Shown piece after piece: positions 9,019 to 18,310 of a stretch of DNA of 64,000 bases. The stretch is from Dinoroseobacter sp013215265. GTDB lineage: Bacteria; Pseudomonadota; Alphaproteobacteria; Rhodobacterales; Rhodobacteraceae. The stretch is taken from assembly GCA_963691755.1 (NCBI GenBank), contig OY829366.1, positions 1,302,001-1,366,000 on the forward strand, in the 5' to 3' direction. The position numbers and the translations under genes were made by a program. The notes beneath the pieces are model-generated. The model saw only the letters and a program-made list of their open reading frames with translations. It ran no database searches and was not told the DNA's origin. Numbering within the stretch: position 1 is the first letter of the stretch; each line of letters opens with the position of its first letter.

Positions 9019-9477
9019 TCAGTTGGCTTTCTGCTTCGGCCCGAACGGAAGCGGCAGGATTGGAACGCCATCCTCGATTAAAGACTTCGCTTCATCGGGT
9101 TTGGCTTCCCCGTGGATAGCGCGCAGAGGTGTGTCACCGTCATGCATTTTGCGCGCCTCGCTGGCAAATTTCGTACCAACATAGTCGGAATTTGCTTCCA
9201 CTTTGGCGCGGAGTTCAGCAATCGCCGCTTCGACTGGGTTGGATGGGGTGGCCAGCGATACCGGCTGGGTTTCTGAAGATACCGGGGGGGCCTGTTCTGG
9301 TTCTTTACCCTTTGTGGTGCGTACCCCAGGGGCCATCAGGGTTTTTTCCACGTCCGTACTGCCACAAATTCCACAGCTTGCGAGACCGCGTGCACGTAAG
9401 TCTTCAAAAGCCGCCGCAGACGCGAACCAGCTTTCGAAAGTATGGCCATTGGCGCAGCGCAAAGCGTAACGGATCAT
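9019..9477 (-). CDS. DUF1178 family protein
   Basis: A 152-residue DUF1178 protein. The N-terminus has the expected Zn-ribbon-like layout, RYALRCANGHTFESWF followed by CGICGST, so cysteines at about residues 8, 36 and 39 may bind zinc. The C-terminal half contains 'YVGTKFASEARKMH' and 'RAIHGEA', typical of the family. Its function is unknown. It is first in a two-gene unit with the SDR gene. Confidence 0.9.
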   Translation of the reverse strand: MIRYALRCANGHTFESWFASAAAFEDLRARGLASCGICGSTDVEKTLMAPGVRTTKGKEPEQAPPVSSETQPVSLATPSNPVEAAIAELRAKVEANSDYVGTKFASEARKMHDGDTPLRAIHGEAKPDEAKSLIEDGVPILPLPFGPKQKAN

Positions 9478-9557
9478 TAGGGTTCGGACCTGTTGTTTTG
9501 TACGCCTTTACTTAAAGACGCACTGATCAGAGTCAAAGAGACAAATTGCGTAATGGG

Positions 9558-10043
9558 TTATGTCCCGCGGGGTTTGAAGCGGATTAGAAGTTGCGCGAGT
9601 TCGGGTTCATCGACGAGGCGCGCGGCCTTTTTCAGCGACACCCATTTGCGTTCCCGTTGTTCCACTTCGGGGTATTCGCTGTGCAACTCACTGACGCGAA
9701 GAGAGAAAACGGCAACAACGATGGGCAGGTTCACACCCGTGTCGAGTTCTTTGATATACGAGTATATCCCGATACAGCCGTCGCTGACTGGCCCGCGCAC
9801 GCCTGCTTCTTCCCAGGCTTCGATTGCAACGCATTGCTCAGCCGTTTTTCCATTCATGGGCCAGCCCTTGGGGATGACCCAGCGCCCGGTGTCACGACTT
9901 GTCACAAGAAGAACTTTCGTTCCGGATTTCTTTTGTTTGAAGCACAGGGCGGCAAATTGTGTTCGGACGTCACGCTTGGCTGTGCGTTCCAGAACAAGTG
10001 GAAAGCTGCCGGTTTTCGAGACAGAGTCGATGCGGTTCGCCAC
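9558..10043 (-). CDS. Nudix hydrolase family protein
   Basis: A 161-residue Nudix-fold protein. The box reads from PKGWPMNGK to IEAWEEAGV: the glutamates of the metal-binding helix (E..EE) are kept, but the first Arg of the classical REUXEE is Ile here and the first Glu of the box is Lys. The WVIPKGW lead-in resembles the diphosphoinositol polyphosphate/diadenosine polyphosphate (DIPP-like) branch. It likely hydrolyses a nucleoside or inositol pyrophosphate, but the deviation makes activity less certain. Single gene. Confidence 0.82.
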   Translation of the reverse strand: MANRIDSVSKTGSFPLVLERTAKRDVRTQFAALCFKQKKSGTKVLLVTSRDTGRWVIPKGWPMNGKTAEQCVAIEAWEEAGVRGPVSDGCIGIYSYIKELDTGVNLPIVVAVFSLRVSELHSEYPEVEQRERKWVSLKKAARLVDEPELAQLLIRFKPRGT

Positions 10044-10204
10044 GGTTTAAGCCTGCTTCAATAAGATCGCGCGTCTTTGAGCGCATTTTGTGTTGTTGGT
10101 CCTAACTTAGGGTAAATTGGGAGAAATTTGAAGAGCCGTCGTAAGACGCTTGAAGCTGTGGGCATGAATGCTAACTTTTTGGGTGCTCGAAGTGGATGCA
10201 GTAA

Positions 10205-11329
10205 GTGCCCCCAATTTTTTTAGGTTCAGAGGTCTATAGAAACTCTTCCTATGGGGGATGGCATCCGCTGCGCATCCCACGGGTGTCCACAGTGATGGAT
10301 TTATCGCGTGCTCTGGGATGGCTGGCGCCGGAACAGTTTCGGACCTCGCCACGGGCCAAGCCCGCCGCGCTGCATGTCTGGCACACGCCTGAATATATCG
10401 CTGCCTTGCAAGCGGCCGAAGCCGAAGGAGAGGTCAGCGAAGCGGTGCGCGCGCGCCATCACATTGGTACGCATTCAAACCCCGTCTTTCCTGAAATCTA
10501 CCGCCGCCCGGCCACCTCTGCAGGTGGGTCGTTGCTGGCGGGTGAGATCTTGGCAAAACCCGGGATTGTGTACCACCCCGCTGGTGGCACGCATCATGGC
10601 CTGCCCGATCGTGCGAATGGGTTTTGCTACCTGAATGACCCGGTGTTGGCGATGCTGTCACTGCGTCGACAAGGTCTAAAACGCATCGCCTATGTCGATA
10701 TCGATGCGCATCATTGTGATGGTGTCGAAGCCGGGTTTGCTGGCGATCCGGATATTCTGATGATCTCAGTCCATGAGACGCGTCGCTGGCCGTTTACGGG
10801 TGGGGTTGAAGACCGAGCAGATGGGTCTGCGATCAATCTTCCCGTTCCGAAAGGGTTCAACGACACCGAGATGGAACTGGCCCGCGAAGACCTGATCCTG
10901 CCTGCCGTCGCCCGGTTTCGGCCTGATGCGATCGTCTTGCAATGCGGGGCGGATGCGGTCACCGAAGACCCGCTGTCGCGGCTGACATTATCGAACAACG
11001 CGCACTGGGCTGTGGTGAACGCACTTCGCGATCTGTCTGAGCATTACCTTGTTCTTGGAGGAGGGGGATACAATCCCTGGTCAGTTGGGCGTCTTTGGAC
11101 GGGTGTCTGGGCCACGTTGAATGATCTGGACATTCCCGATCGGTTGCCCCCGGAAGGTGAAGCGGTCTTGCGCGCATTGGAATGGCGTCAGAGCAGGGCC
11201 GGACGAACCCCTCAGGCCCATTGGTTTACCACATTACGCGACACACCGAGACCGGGCGCGATCCGTGGTGATGTGCGGGACCTTGTGGCGCAACTGCGGG
11301 ACCGGGAACTGGGACCCGTTGCGATCTAG
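10205..11329 (+). CDS. histone deacetylase family / acetoin utilisation AcuC-like protein
   Basis: A 374-residue zinc-dependent deacetylase of the HDAC/AcuC superfamily. The charge-relay histidines are in AGGTHHG, and the zinc ligands in VDIDAHHCDG and a later Asp in LQCGADAV; the tyrosine loop is GGGGYNP. Bacterial members deacetylate acetyl-lysine proteins, acetylpolyamines or acetyl-CoA synthetase-like targets; the precise substrate is unknown. The likely start is a GTG at 10205. Its stop overlaps the stop of the convergent CapA-like gene by four bases. Confidence 0.88.
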   Translation: MPPIFLGSEVYRNSSYGGWHPLRIPRVSTVMDLSRALGWLAPEQFRTSPRAKPAALHVWHTPEYIAALQAAEAEGEVSEAVRARHHIGTHSNPVFPEIYRRPATSAGGSLLAGEILAKPGIVYHPAGGTHHGLPDRANGFCYLNDPVLAMLSLRRQGLKRIAYVDIDAHHCDGVEAGFAGDPDILMISVHETRRWPFTGGVEDRADGSAINLPVPKGFNDTEMELAREDLILPAVARFRPDAIVLQCGADAVTEDPLSRLTLSNNAHWAVVNALRDLSEHYLVLGGGGYNPWSVGRLWTGVWATLNDLDIPDRLPPEGEAVLRALEWRQSRAGRTPQAHWFTTLRDTPRPGAIRGDVRDLVAQLRDRELGPVAI

Positions 11330-12483
11330 TTGCAGGCCACGCGTGCCCCAAGATCAGCAAGCCCCAGCCGGCCTTCGGCCCCCAACATCCTTGTGACATG
11401 GGCGATCCCCGCCGCACCGTCCGGTGTTACCTCTGTCGGCATGATGCGCCATCCCCCTGTTCGATAGGGCATGACTCGTGTGGGCAGGTATCTTGGGGAA
11501 CGTGCAATCATCTGCCCGCCGGATCTTACAAGATCGAAGAAAAGGATTGCAGAGTTACGGCGCGGGATGGACCATTGTGACGAGATGAAATTTCCCATCG
11601 AATAGGCAATGAAAGCTGGTCGCCCGTCACGCGTGGTATAGCGCTCGACGGGTTGCAAAACATGGGGGTGCGCCCCAATCACGGCCGCCGCGCCTGCGTC
11701 CAAAGCGGCTCGGGCAAGCTGACGCTGTCTGCGATTGGGTGTGAGGCTGTATTCTTCGCCCCAATGTGGAGTGAACAGCACTGCATCGACCGAAGAGGAG
11801 CGCGCAAGGGCAGAAATCGTTCCAAGCACTTCGTCTTGTTGTGAATAGCAGCGTAGCGCCTGACGATTTGGGTCCGACAGCCCGTTGACGGAAAACGTAC
11901 AAGCCAGGATCGCGATACGGCGACCGCCAGATCGGACGATGGTATGCCAGGGGGCTGCCAGATCGGACCGTGCGCGGGTTCCAGTGTGGGATAACCCCGC
12001 AGATCGTAGCGCGGCAATTGTTCGATCCACGCCGGCCGGGCCGCGGTCGAGCGCGTGATTATTAGCGGTTTGAAGAACGTCGAACCCGGCAGATTTCAAG
12101 GCTGCAGCAAGCGACGGATGTGCGTTGAAAGTGGGATATCCCGAATACACGCGGTCATCGAAGATCGTGCGTGGCGGACTTGTTGTTTCACGCCCTCCGG
12201 GCAGCAGGTTTTCTGCAAGCGGGGTCTCGAGATTGCCGATCGTGATATCGGCACGGCTTAGGAATGGGGCAACAGATGCGTAATGTGCACCATATCCGCG
12301 ATCGAGGCTTGCGGCGTTTCTCTGCACGGCACGGTGGGTCATCACGTCACCAACTGCTGCGATTGTGACGGCATTGGTCGCGAAGACGCCGGATCGGGCA
12401 GCTGGGTTGGAGAACGCATCGGCGCCGCAAGATTGCGCGAACGCAAGATTTGGAAGAAGCCAGAGGATGGCCAGCGTGATCAA
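11326..12483 (-). CDS. CapA family protein (poly-gamma-glutamate synthesis-like metallophosphatase)
   Basis: A 385-residue exported protein with a signal peptide (ITLAILWLLPNLAFA then Q). The CapA/PGA_cap metallophosphatase motifs appear in order: VGDVMTHR, GNLETPL, ANNHALDRG, HWGEEY, GAHPHVLQ and YSMGNFISS. Family members are linked to capsule or polyglutamate export, but many stand alone, as here, without capB/capC. The start codon is probably TTG with no clear ribosome binding site, so the N-terminus is uncertain by a few residues. Confidence 0.85.
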   Translation of the reverse strand: MITLAILWLLPNLAFAQSCGADAFSNPAARSGVFATNAVTIAAVGDVMTHRAVQRNAASLDRGYGAHYASVAPFLSRADITIGNLETPLAENLLPGGRETTSPPRTIFDDRVYSGYPTFNAHPSLAAALKSAGFDVLQTANNHALDRGPAGVDRTIAALRSAGLSHTGTRARSDLAAPWHTIVRSGGRRIAILACTFSVNGLSDPNRQALRCYSQQDEVLGTISALARSSSVDAVLFTPHWGEEYSLTPNRRQRQLARAALDAGAAAVIGAHPHVLQPVERYTTRDGRPAFIAYSMGNFISSQWSIPRRNSAILFFDLVRSGGQMIARSPRYLPTRVMPYRTGGWRIMPTEVTPDGAAGIAHVTRMLGAEGRLGLADLGARVACN

Positions 12484-12652
12484 TAGGTGTCGGATGATGG
12501 CCTCATCTGTTTCTTGTTTGGTGACAGGACCGGAGCGCGAATGTCAGGCTCGTGCAAGGTTTGGATGTGAAAGAGGTGAAGAATCGGCCTAACCTGCGAT
12601 GTTTTAGCCGATGCAGACCGCGCCAAAACCGAACTGTCAGGAGATGGTAAAG

Positions 12653-13837
12653 ATGACAACGACCACACCGGGCCCGCTGAACGGCGTGCGGGTGCTCGAC
12701 CTGACAAATGTTCTTGCGGGTCCTTATTGTGCTTATCAACTTGGTCTCATGGGCGCCGAGGTGATCAAGGTAGAGCGCCCGGGTTCAGGTGATCTTGCGC
12801 GGCAGCTCGGGGCCGATCCAGAACGATCTGCCAAGAATATGGGGATCAGCTTTCTTGCCCAGAACGCCGGCAAATCGTCGGTGACGCTGAACTTGAAATG
12901 CCAGGCTGGCAAATCGCTGTTGCGCAAACTGGTTTCCAGCACAGATGTTTTGGTCGAGAATTATCGACCCGGGGTGATGGATCGGCTGGGCGTCGGGTAT
13001 GAGACGCTGAAGGCTGAGAGCCCTGGGTTGATATACTGCGCAATTTCGGGGTTCGGTCAGGATGGGCCCTGGCGCGAAAACCCCGCCTATGACCAGATCG
13101 TTCAAGGAATTGCCGGGGTGATGAGTGTGACCGGAGGGCCAGATACAGCACCTTTACGGGTGGGATATCCTTTGGCGGACACTATAGGCGGTATGGCGGC
13201 AGCATTTTCCATTGCAGCAGCCCTGAATGCCAATCCACGGGGGGCATTCCTTGATATATCGATGACGGATGCGGTCTTGTCCTCCATGGGATGGGTCGTG
13301 TCGAACCATCTGATTGGCGGCGTAGATCCCACACCTCAAGGCAACGAGAATTTCACTTCGGCCCCATCTGGTACGTTTGCGACAGCCGACAACCCGATTA
13401 ACATTGCCGCAAATCGTGACACGCAATGGGTCGCCCTTGCCAAACACATTGGCCGTGAGGATTTGCTAAACCATCCGGACTTTGTCACGCGCGAGGAGCG
13501 GAAAAAGAACCGACATGCCTTGCGACTTGAATTGGAAACAGTGCTGTGCACCCGGTCTGCATCGGACTGGGTGCGTGAGCTTTCGGCGCTGGGCGTGCCC
13601 GCGGGACCTGTGTTGAGCGTGCCGGAGGTCCTGTCAGCGCCCCAAATTCGCGACCGAGACGTCCTTGCGACATATGGGGATCTAGAGCTGTTGGCATCCC
13701 CTGTGGTTGTCGATGGCACGCGGCCCAAAGCGGCGACGCCTCCCCCTGAACTGGGCAAAGACAATGCCCGCATTTATGGGGCCTTGGGACTAAGCGAGGA
13801 CACCTTGAGACAGTTGGAAGAGGAGGGTGTGATTTGA
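12653..13837 (+). CDS. CaiB/BaiF family CoA-transferase
   Basis: A class III CoA-transferase of about 394 residues that moves CoA between two carboxylic acids via an aspartyl-CoA intermediate. The family start VRVLDLTNVLAGPYC is present, and the catalytic Asp is in NPAYDQIVQG. I use the ATG at 12653 because AGGAG sits 9 bases upstream; an ATG at 12644 or 12611 is possible. The stop overlaps the TTG start of the citryl-CoA lyase-like gene (TTGA), so the two are translationally coupled. The pair suggests activation and cleavage of a branched or dicarboxylic acid, such as a citramalate or citrate analogue (inference). Confidence 0.9.
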   Translation: MTTTTPGPLNGVRVLDLTNVLAGPYCAYQLGLMGAEVIKVERPGSGDLARQLGADPERSAKNMGISFLAQNAGKSSVTLNLKCQAGKSLLRKLVSSTDVLVENYRPGVMDRLGVGYETLKAESPGLIYCAISGFGQDGPWRENPAYDQIVQGIAGVMSVTGGPDTAPLRVGYPLADTIGGMAAAFSIAAALNANPRGAFLDISMTDAVLSSMGWVVSNHLIGGVDPTPQGNENFTSAPSGTFATADNPINIAANRDTQWVALAKHIGREDLLNHPDFVTREERKKNRHALRLELETVLCTRSASDWVRELSALGVPAGPVLSVPEVLSAPQIRDRDVLATYGDLELLASPVVVDGTRPKAATPPPELGKDNARIYGALGLSEDTLRQLEEEGVI

Positions 13838-14601
13838 GCGACGCTGCAGACTGGTGGCGCACATCGATCATCGACATGGAACCGGGGCGTATTGACATCC
13901 GGGGACGACCGATTGCCGATCTGATTGGAACGCTCAGCTTTCCACAGATGATCTGGTTGATGGTGCGCGGTGATGTGCCGGACGAAGGTCAGGCGCGTCT
14001 TTTTGAGGCTGCGCTGGTGTCGGCCGTGGATCACGGTCCTCAAGCGCCGTCTATCGCGACGGCGCGCATGTCCGTGACCTGCGGGTTGGACCTGAACAAC
14101 GCGATGGCGAGTGCCGTCAACCTGCTTGGAGATGTGCATGGCGGGGCGGGCGAACAGGCCGTCGAACTTTATCACCATGTTGCTGATTATGAAGGGGATC
14201 TGGCAACGGCGTTGGAAACCTGGCGCGCAGAGCACGGCAAGATTATTCCCGGCTTTGGGCATCGTTTTCACAAACCTGTTGATCCGCGCGCGCCGCGCCT
14301 GATGGCGTTGGTGCGCGAAGCTGCAGATACGGGTCTGTGCACGGGCAGGTTTGTGGAAATCGGCGAGGCGATCGAGGCGGAGATCTCAGCTCAAAAGGGC
14401 GTGGCCTTGCCGATGAATATCGATGGGGCCACGGCTGTGATCTATGCCGAACTTGGGTTTGAACCGCCTCTGGCACGGGGGCTTTTCTGCTTGTCGCGCT
14501 CGGTGGGGATATTGGCCCATGCGTGGGAGCAAATGCAGCAAGGAGGCCGCAACAAAGGGCCCACCCCGCCACAATATCGCTGGACATATGAAGGCGACTA
14601 A
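13834..14601 (+). CDS. citryl-CoA lyase / citrate synthase-like protein
   Basis: A 255-residue protein related to the small domain and active site of citrate synthase. The catalytic histidine region GFGHRFHKPVDPRA is clear, and an upstream GDVHGGAGEQAV matches the substrate-binding segment. Length and sequence fit stand-alone citryl-CoA lyases, which cleave citryl-CoA to acetyl-CoA and oxaloacetate; a related 3-hydroxyacyl-CoA substrate is possible. The start is TTG overlapping the preceding stop, so its expression depends on the CoA-transferase gene. The stop overlaps the convergent aminotransferase gene by four bases. Confidence 0.82.
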   Translation: MSDAADWWRTSIIDMEPGRIDIRGRPIADLIGTLSFPQMIWLMVRGDVPDEGQARLFEAALVSAVDHGPQAPSIATARMSVTCGLDLNNAMASAVNLLGDVHGGAGEQAVELYHHVADYEGDLATALETWRAEHGKIIPGFGHRFHKPVDPRAPRLMALVREAADTGLCTGRFVEIGEAIEAEISAQKGVALPMNIDGATAVIYAELGFEPPLARGLFCLSRSVGILAHAWEQMQQGGRNKGPTPPQYRWTYEGD

Positions 14602-15875
14602 AGTGCAGCGACGGCTTCTGCCGCTTTCTGGACAGCGGCCCGGGTTTGATCCAGATCTGCCTCCGTCACTGCAAGACTTGGGTAAAGCTTGCCGGGTGCC
14701 TTAAAGACCCCGTTTGCGCGCAGAACGTTATTGTAAGTTGCATTGAGTGCGGGGTCTTTGTGCTGTGCTGTCCGGTAGTTTGTGGCCGGTTGGTCGGTAA
14801 ACCAAATATCGAACAAAGTGGGGTCTCCGCAGATCTGATGCGCGATGCCACGCGCGCTAAGCGCCTGCGCCTGCATCATCTGCAGCTCTGCCCCGATGTT
14901 CCGTAGCGTGTCGTATTGGCCGGGGCGTCTGAGCACTTCCATCGTCTTTAGTCCGGCAACTGACGCAATGGGGTTCCCCGACAAGGTTCCCAGTTGCATC
15001 AACCATTTGTCCGCCCCGACCACATCCTTGTCGAAATGGGCCATAATATCCTTTGAGGCGCCGAGGGCTGCCAGGGGGAAGCCGCCGCCAATGATTTTAC
15101 CCAAAGTACAGATGTCTGGCACCACACCGTAGGCCTCTTGCGCGCCGCCATAGGCCAGGCGGAACCCGGTGACGATTTCGTCGAAAATTAGCAGAACGTC
15201 GTGTTTTATCGTGAGATCACGCAGCCCTTGAAGGAACCCCGGCGCGGGCGGGATTATCCGCTGAAGCGGTTCAACGATGATTGCTGCGACATCGCTGTTT
15301 TCGTTCAGCAAATTCTCAACGGCCAAGAGATCGTTGAATGGCGCGATTAGCATTTGGTCCGCCACCCCTTGTGGGATGCCCGCACTGTCGGGAACAGGTT
15401 GCGGGAAATTGACCTCGACGGATGGTGCAAGGCTCATCTGTGCTTCTGCGCTCATCCCGTGATAGCCGCCTTCGAATTTCAGGATCTTGTCGCGACCGGT
15501 ATAGGCGCGGGCAAGGCGGATGGCGTACATATCTGCCTCGCCACCGGACGCGACATAGCGCACCTGCTCACAGCAGGGGACGGCCTCGCAAATTGCCTCT
15601 CCTAGCTCTATCCCTTTGGCGTTATTGGCGAAAAAAGTCATCCCGTTAGGCAGCTGCTCAAGCACAGCTTCCATGACTTCGGGGTCGCCATGACCGAGCA
15701 GCATAGGCCCTGATCCGATCAGGTAATCCACATACTCTGCGCCATTTTCATCCCAGACGCGGGAACCTTGCCCGTGGGATATGATGATGCCGGGGTCGAA
15801 ATTGCCGAACCCTCCCGCGGGAAGAACAGCGTTGGCCCGGGCAATCCATTCATCCTGGCTGTGCAGTCGGTTCAT
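14598..15875 (-). CDS. class III pyridoxal-phosphate aminotransferase (glutamate-1-semialdehyde aminomutase-like)
   Basis: A PLP enzyme of about 425 residues. The core includes GGEADMYAIRLARAYTG, FDEIVTGFR with the cofactor-binding Asp, and the Schiff-base lysine in TLGKIIGGGFPL. It looks like the HemL-related branch of class III aminotransferases rather than true HemL, since it sits among catabolic genes. The ATG at 15875 is preferred (GGGAGG 10 bases upstream). Amino donor and acceptor cannot be read from the sequence. Confidence 0.88.
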   Translation of the reverse strand: MNRLHSQDEWIARANAVLPAGGFGNFDPGIIISHGQGSRVWDENGAEYVDYLIGSGPMLLGHGDPEVMEAVLEQLPNGMTFFANNAKGIELGEAICEAVPCCEQVRYVASGGEADMYAIRLARAYTGRDKILKFEGGYHGMSAEAQMSLAPSVEVNFPQPVPDSAGIPQGVADQMLIAPFNDLLAVENLLNENSDVAAIIVEPLQRIIPPAPGFLQGLRDLTIKHDVLLIFDEIVTGFRLAYGGAQEAYGVVPDICTLGKIIGGGFPLAALGASKDIMAHFDKDVVGADKWLMQLGTLSGNPIASVAGLKTMEVLRRPGQYDTLRNIGAELQMMQAQALSARGIAHQICGDPTLFDIWFTDQPATNYRTAQHKDPALNATYNNVLRANGVFKAPGKLYPSLAVTEADLDQTRAAVQKAAEAVAAL

Positions 15876-16045
15876 GGGTCTCACCCTCCCCTTCAGTTGG
15901 TTTCTTTTTTATGTACCGTTCAAGGGCGCGCAATCTTGCGCCTGATCCAAATTTGGTATCGCCAACAAATCAAGATCGGACGTTCCGCCATGACCAGTTC
16001 CTCCTGCGGTGGCCGGTGGGGCGCAATTCCAGACGAAGCCTGCGC

Positions 16046-17587
16046 CTAGTACGGTGGCAGGTGGATTTTGAAGCGCTCCCGGATCGCTGCGTCGAGTCCG
16101 ACATCAAACCGGGCCGATGGTGCCTGCCCGAGGATTTCTTCTTTCTTCTGGATTGCCTTTGGAAGCAGCGCAGGCTTTTGCAATTCCTCCCATTCCTTGG
16201 GAGATGTCCGATCGCCATAGGTCGGATACTGATAATCTGATTGCATGCGCGCCAGTGTCTGGTCTGTGCCCAGATAATGGCCGGGTCCACCTAGGCAGAC
16301 CTCTCGCAATTGATCAAGCGCGAGGGTTTCGTTATCGACCTCGATCCCCCGCACGCAGCGCAACGCATGTCCGATCAGATCGTCTGAGAGGATAAGCGAC
16401 TCGTGACAAAAGCCCAGCAGCGAGGCGTGCATGCCTGCGGCCTCGTAGACCAAGTTCAGTCCCGAGAGACCGCCCATGACATTGGAGCACATCGCTTCCC
16501 ATCCGGCCTGCATGTCAGGCAGCTTGGCATCGGTGATCCCACCTACGGCGCCTCCGGGCAGCCCATAATAGTGGTGCATCTGTGCGCAGCCAGCAGACAG
16601 AAGCGCTTGCTCGCCTGACCCGCCGGTCATTGCCCCTGAACGCAGGTCGAGGCCAAAGGGCCATGTGCCAAAAATTGCGGGGTGCCCGGGTTTGATCGCG
16701 TTGACGTAGACCAGCCCCGCAAGACATTCCGCAACCGCCTGAACGATGGTGCCTGCGATCGTTGAGGGTGCTGTGGCCCCTGCCATTGCTGCGCTCAACA
16801 ACAATACGGGCATGCCGCCTGCGATGCATTGTTCCATCACCTGACAGGATTCGGTGGCAAACTTCATCGGTGGAACGACAAAACAGTTGGAGTTGCTCAC
16901 GAAAGGGCGTTCGCGCCACGCGTCTTCAGCGCCGGCGATCATGTGCAGAAGTTCCAGACAATCCTGCACGTTTGAGGGGTCTGAGAAGGACGTGCCAATA
17001 TGCTTTTTGGTGCCGGAGCAACAGGCATAGATGGTGTTCAGGTCGAGTTCCCGATTGTTGGTCACGTCGCGCGCAACAAGCGGGCGCTGGACGAAATGGA
17101 TGTTGTCGAGATGATCTGAAATGCGCGAGGCATCGTGCAGATCTTGCAACGTGCTTTCGCGATAATTGCGCCCTTCGACATCGACCATGCTGACCGCAGC
17201 GCCTGCGGTGCCGTAATGCACCCGATTGCCATACAGGTGCATGTCGTGTTTCGGATCGCGTCCATAAAGCGTGTATTTCTTGCACGCTTTCTCAAGCGCT
17301 TCTTCGACAATGGCACGCGGGAAGCGGAGGCGATTGTCGTCGCCAAGGATCGCGCCTGCACCGGTCAGATGGGCCACGCCGCTTTCAGGCGCATCAGCCA
17401 GACCAATCGTTTCCAGCGCTTCCAGTGCGGCTTCGTGGATGCGTTCGATCTGGTCTTGGGTCAGCACCTTGAGGGCGCTGCTTTCCATCCCCCGGCGGAT
17501 GGAGCGGAGTTCTTCGGTAACAGGGGCGGCTCTGCTGGCACGGCGGGCGGCGCGACCACCAGTGCGGCGGGGGGCTTGGGTGTTCAT
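16046..17587 (-). CDS. trimethylamine methyltransferase (MttB) family protein, non-pyrrolysine type
   Basis: A 513-residue member of the MttB superfamily, corrinoid-dependent methyltransferases for quaternary amines. The frame is uninterrupted, so no in-frame amber codon for pyrrolysine is present; it belongs to the widespread non-Pyl branch, in which characterised members demethylate glycine betaine, proline betaine, carnitine or related compounds. The N-terminus is a basic Arg/Ala-rich tail, followed by the barrel (for example 'HYYGLPGGAVGGITDAK', 'CLGGPGHYLG'). No corrinoid protein (MtbC-like) or reactivase lies nearby, so the partner must be elsewhere. The substrate is unknown. Confidence 0.88.
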   Translation of the reverse strand: MNTQAPRRTGGRAARRASRAAPVTEELRSIRRGMESSALKVLTQDQIERIHEAALEALETIGLADAPESGVAHLTGAGAILGDDNRLRFPRAIVEEALEKACKKYTLYGRDPKHDMHLYGNRVHYGTAGAAVSMVDVEGRNYRESTLQDLHDASRISDHLDNIHFVQRPLVARDVTNNRELDLNTIYACCSGTKKHIGTSFSDPSNVQDCLELLHMIAGAEDAWRERPFVSNSNCFVVPPMKFATESCQVMEQCIAGGMPVLLLSAAMAGATAPSTIAGTIVQAVAECLAGLVYVNAIKPGHPAIFGTWPFGLDLRSGAMTGGSGEQALLSAGCAQMHHYYGLPGGAVGGITDAKLPDMQAGWEAMCSNVMGGLSGLNLVYEAAGMHASLLGFCHESLILSDDLIGHALRCVRGIEVDNETLALDQLREVCLGGPGHYLGTDQTLARMQSDYQYPTYGDRTSPKEWEELQKPALLPKAIQKKEEILGQAPSARFDVGLDAAIRERFKIHLPPY

Positions 17588-17923
17588 GTGGGGTATCTTT
17601 CAAACACGGTAGGACATGGGCGGTACGGTATTATTCCGTGTCCGGCCCGCCGCGTGCCGCGCGTCCGCGCGCTGCGCCTATTGTATAGTCCACCAATGCC
17701 AACTTGCTAGATGCACACATCTGAATTCCCCCCCCGAGGGTCAAATCAGACTGCCCTTCACGTCGCCGCTGTCTGTTCTAATCGCGACGTCAGGTCGCAG
17801 ATTGACCAAAATTTTTGACTGAATTGGCCGCGCCGGATGCAGGCCAACCGGGAAGGTCAGGCAGAGAGCCTCTGGCACATGATTTTTCTTGATCGCTTAA
17901 CCCACAGGCGTCATGCTGGAAGA
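17588..17923. other. 336-bp divergent intergenic region
   Basis: Separates the MttB-family gene (minus) from a small secreted protein (plus). No supported gene, tRNA or repeat. It presumably contains two divergent promoters, but no clear consensus could be picked out. Confidence 0.5.
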
Positions 17924-18310
17924 ATGGGCAGTTTGAAAACTTTTCTGCTTGTGTCAGCCATGGCGCTGAATGGTCCGATGACCGCTTTCGCCAACACGGG
18001 GCTCACAGACACATTTGCCACTTGCGTTGGACGATTTTCGGCGCAGGTGGAACACGAATGGTTGATGCACTCGGACGCTGCGGAAATCACAGAGCAACGA
18101 CGCAACGCGATGGCATCGCTATTACGTGCTGTCATGCCTATTGATGATGCGCGTGCCGTATTGGCCCGGCGAATTGAGGCGAAATTCGCCCATGCTGCCC
18201 TACTACAGCGCGCAGTGTTCAGGGGCGAAACCGAGGATGCGGATTGGGCGCGGGGTCATGCGGCGGCGCTGCTCGATGATTGCATGAGTTACCTGCTGGT
18301 TCAGTCCTGA
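17924..18310 (+). CDS. small secreted hypothetical protein
   Basis: A 128-residue protein from the ATG at 17924, chosen because it gives a clean signal peptide (MGSLKTFLLVSAMALNGPM, cleavage after TAFA) and has GGAAG just upstream. An earlier in-frame start at 17837 would bury the signal. The mature chain is helical with two cysteines (FATCVG and DDCMSY). Family not recognised. It is convergent with the FGE-like gene with no gap. Confidence 0.6.
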   Translation: MGSLKTFLLVSAMALNGPMTAFANTGLTDTFATCVGRFSAQVEHEWLMHSDAAEITEQRRNAMASLLRAVMPIDDARAVLARRIEAKFAHAALLQRAVFRGETEDADWARGHAAALLDDCMSYLLVQS

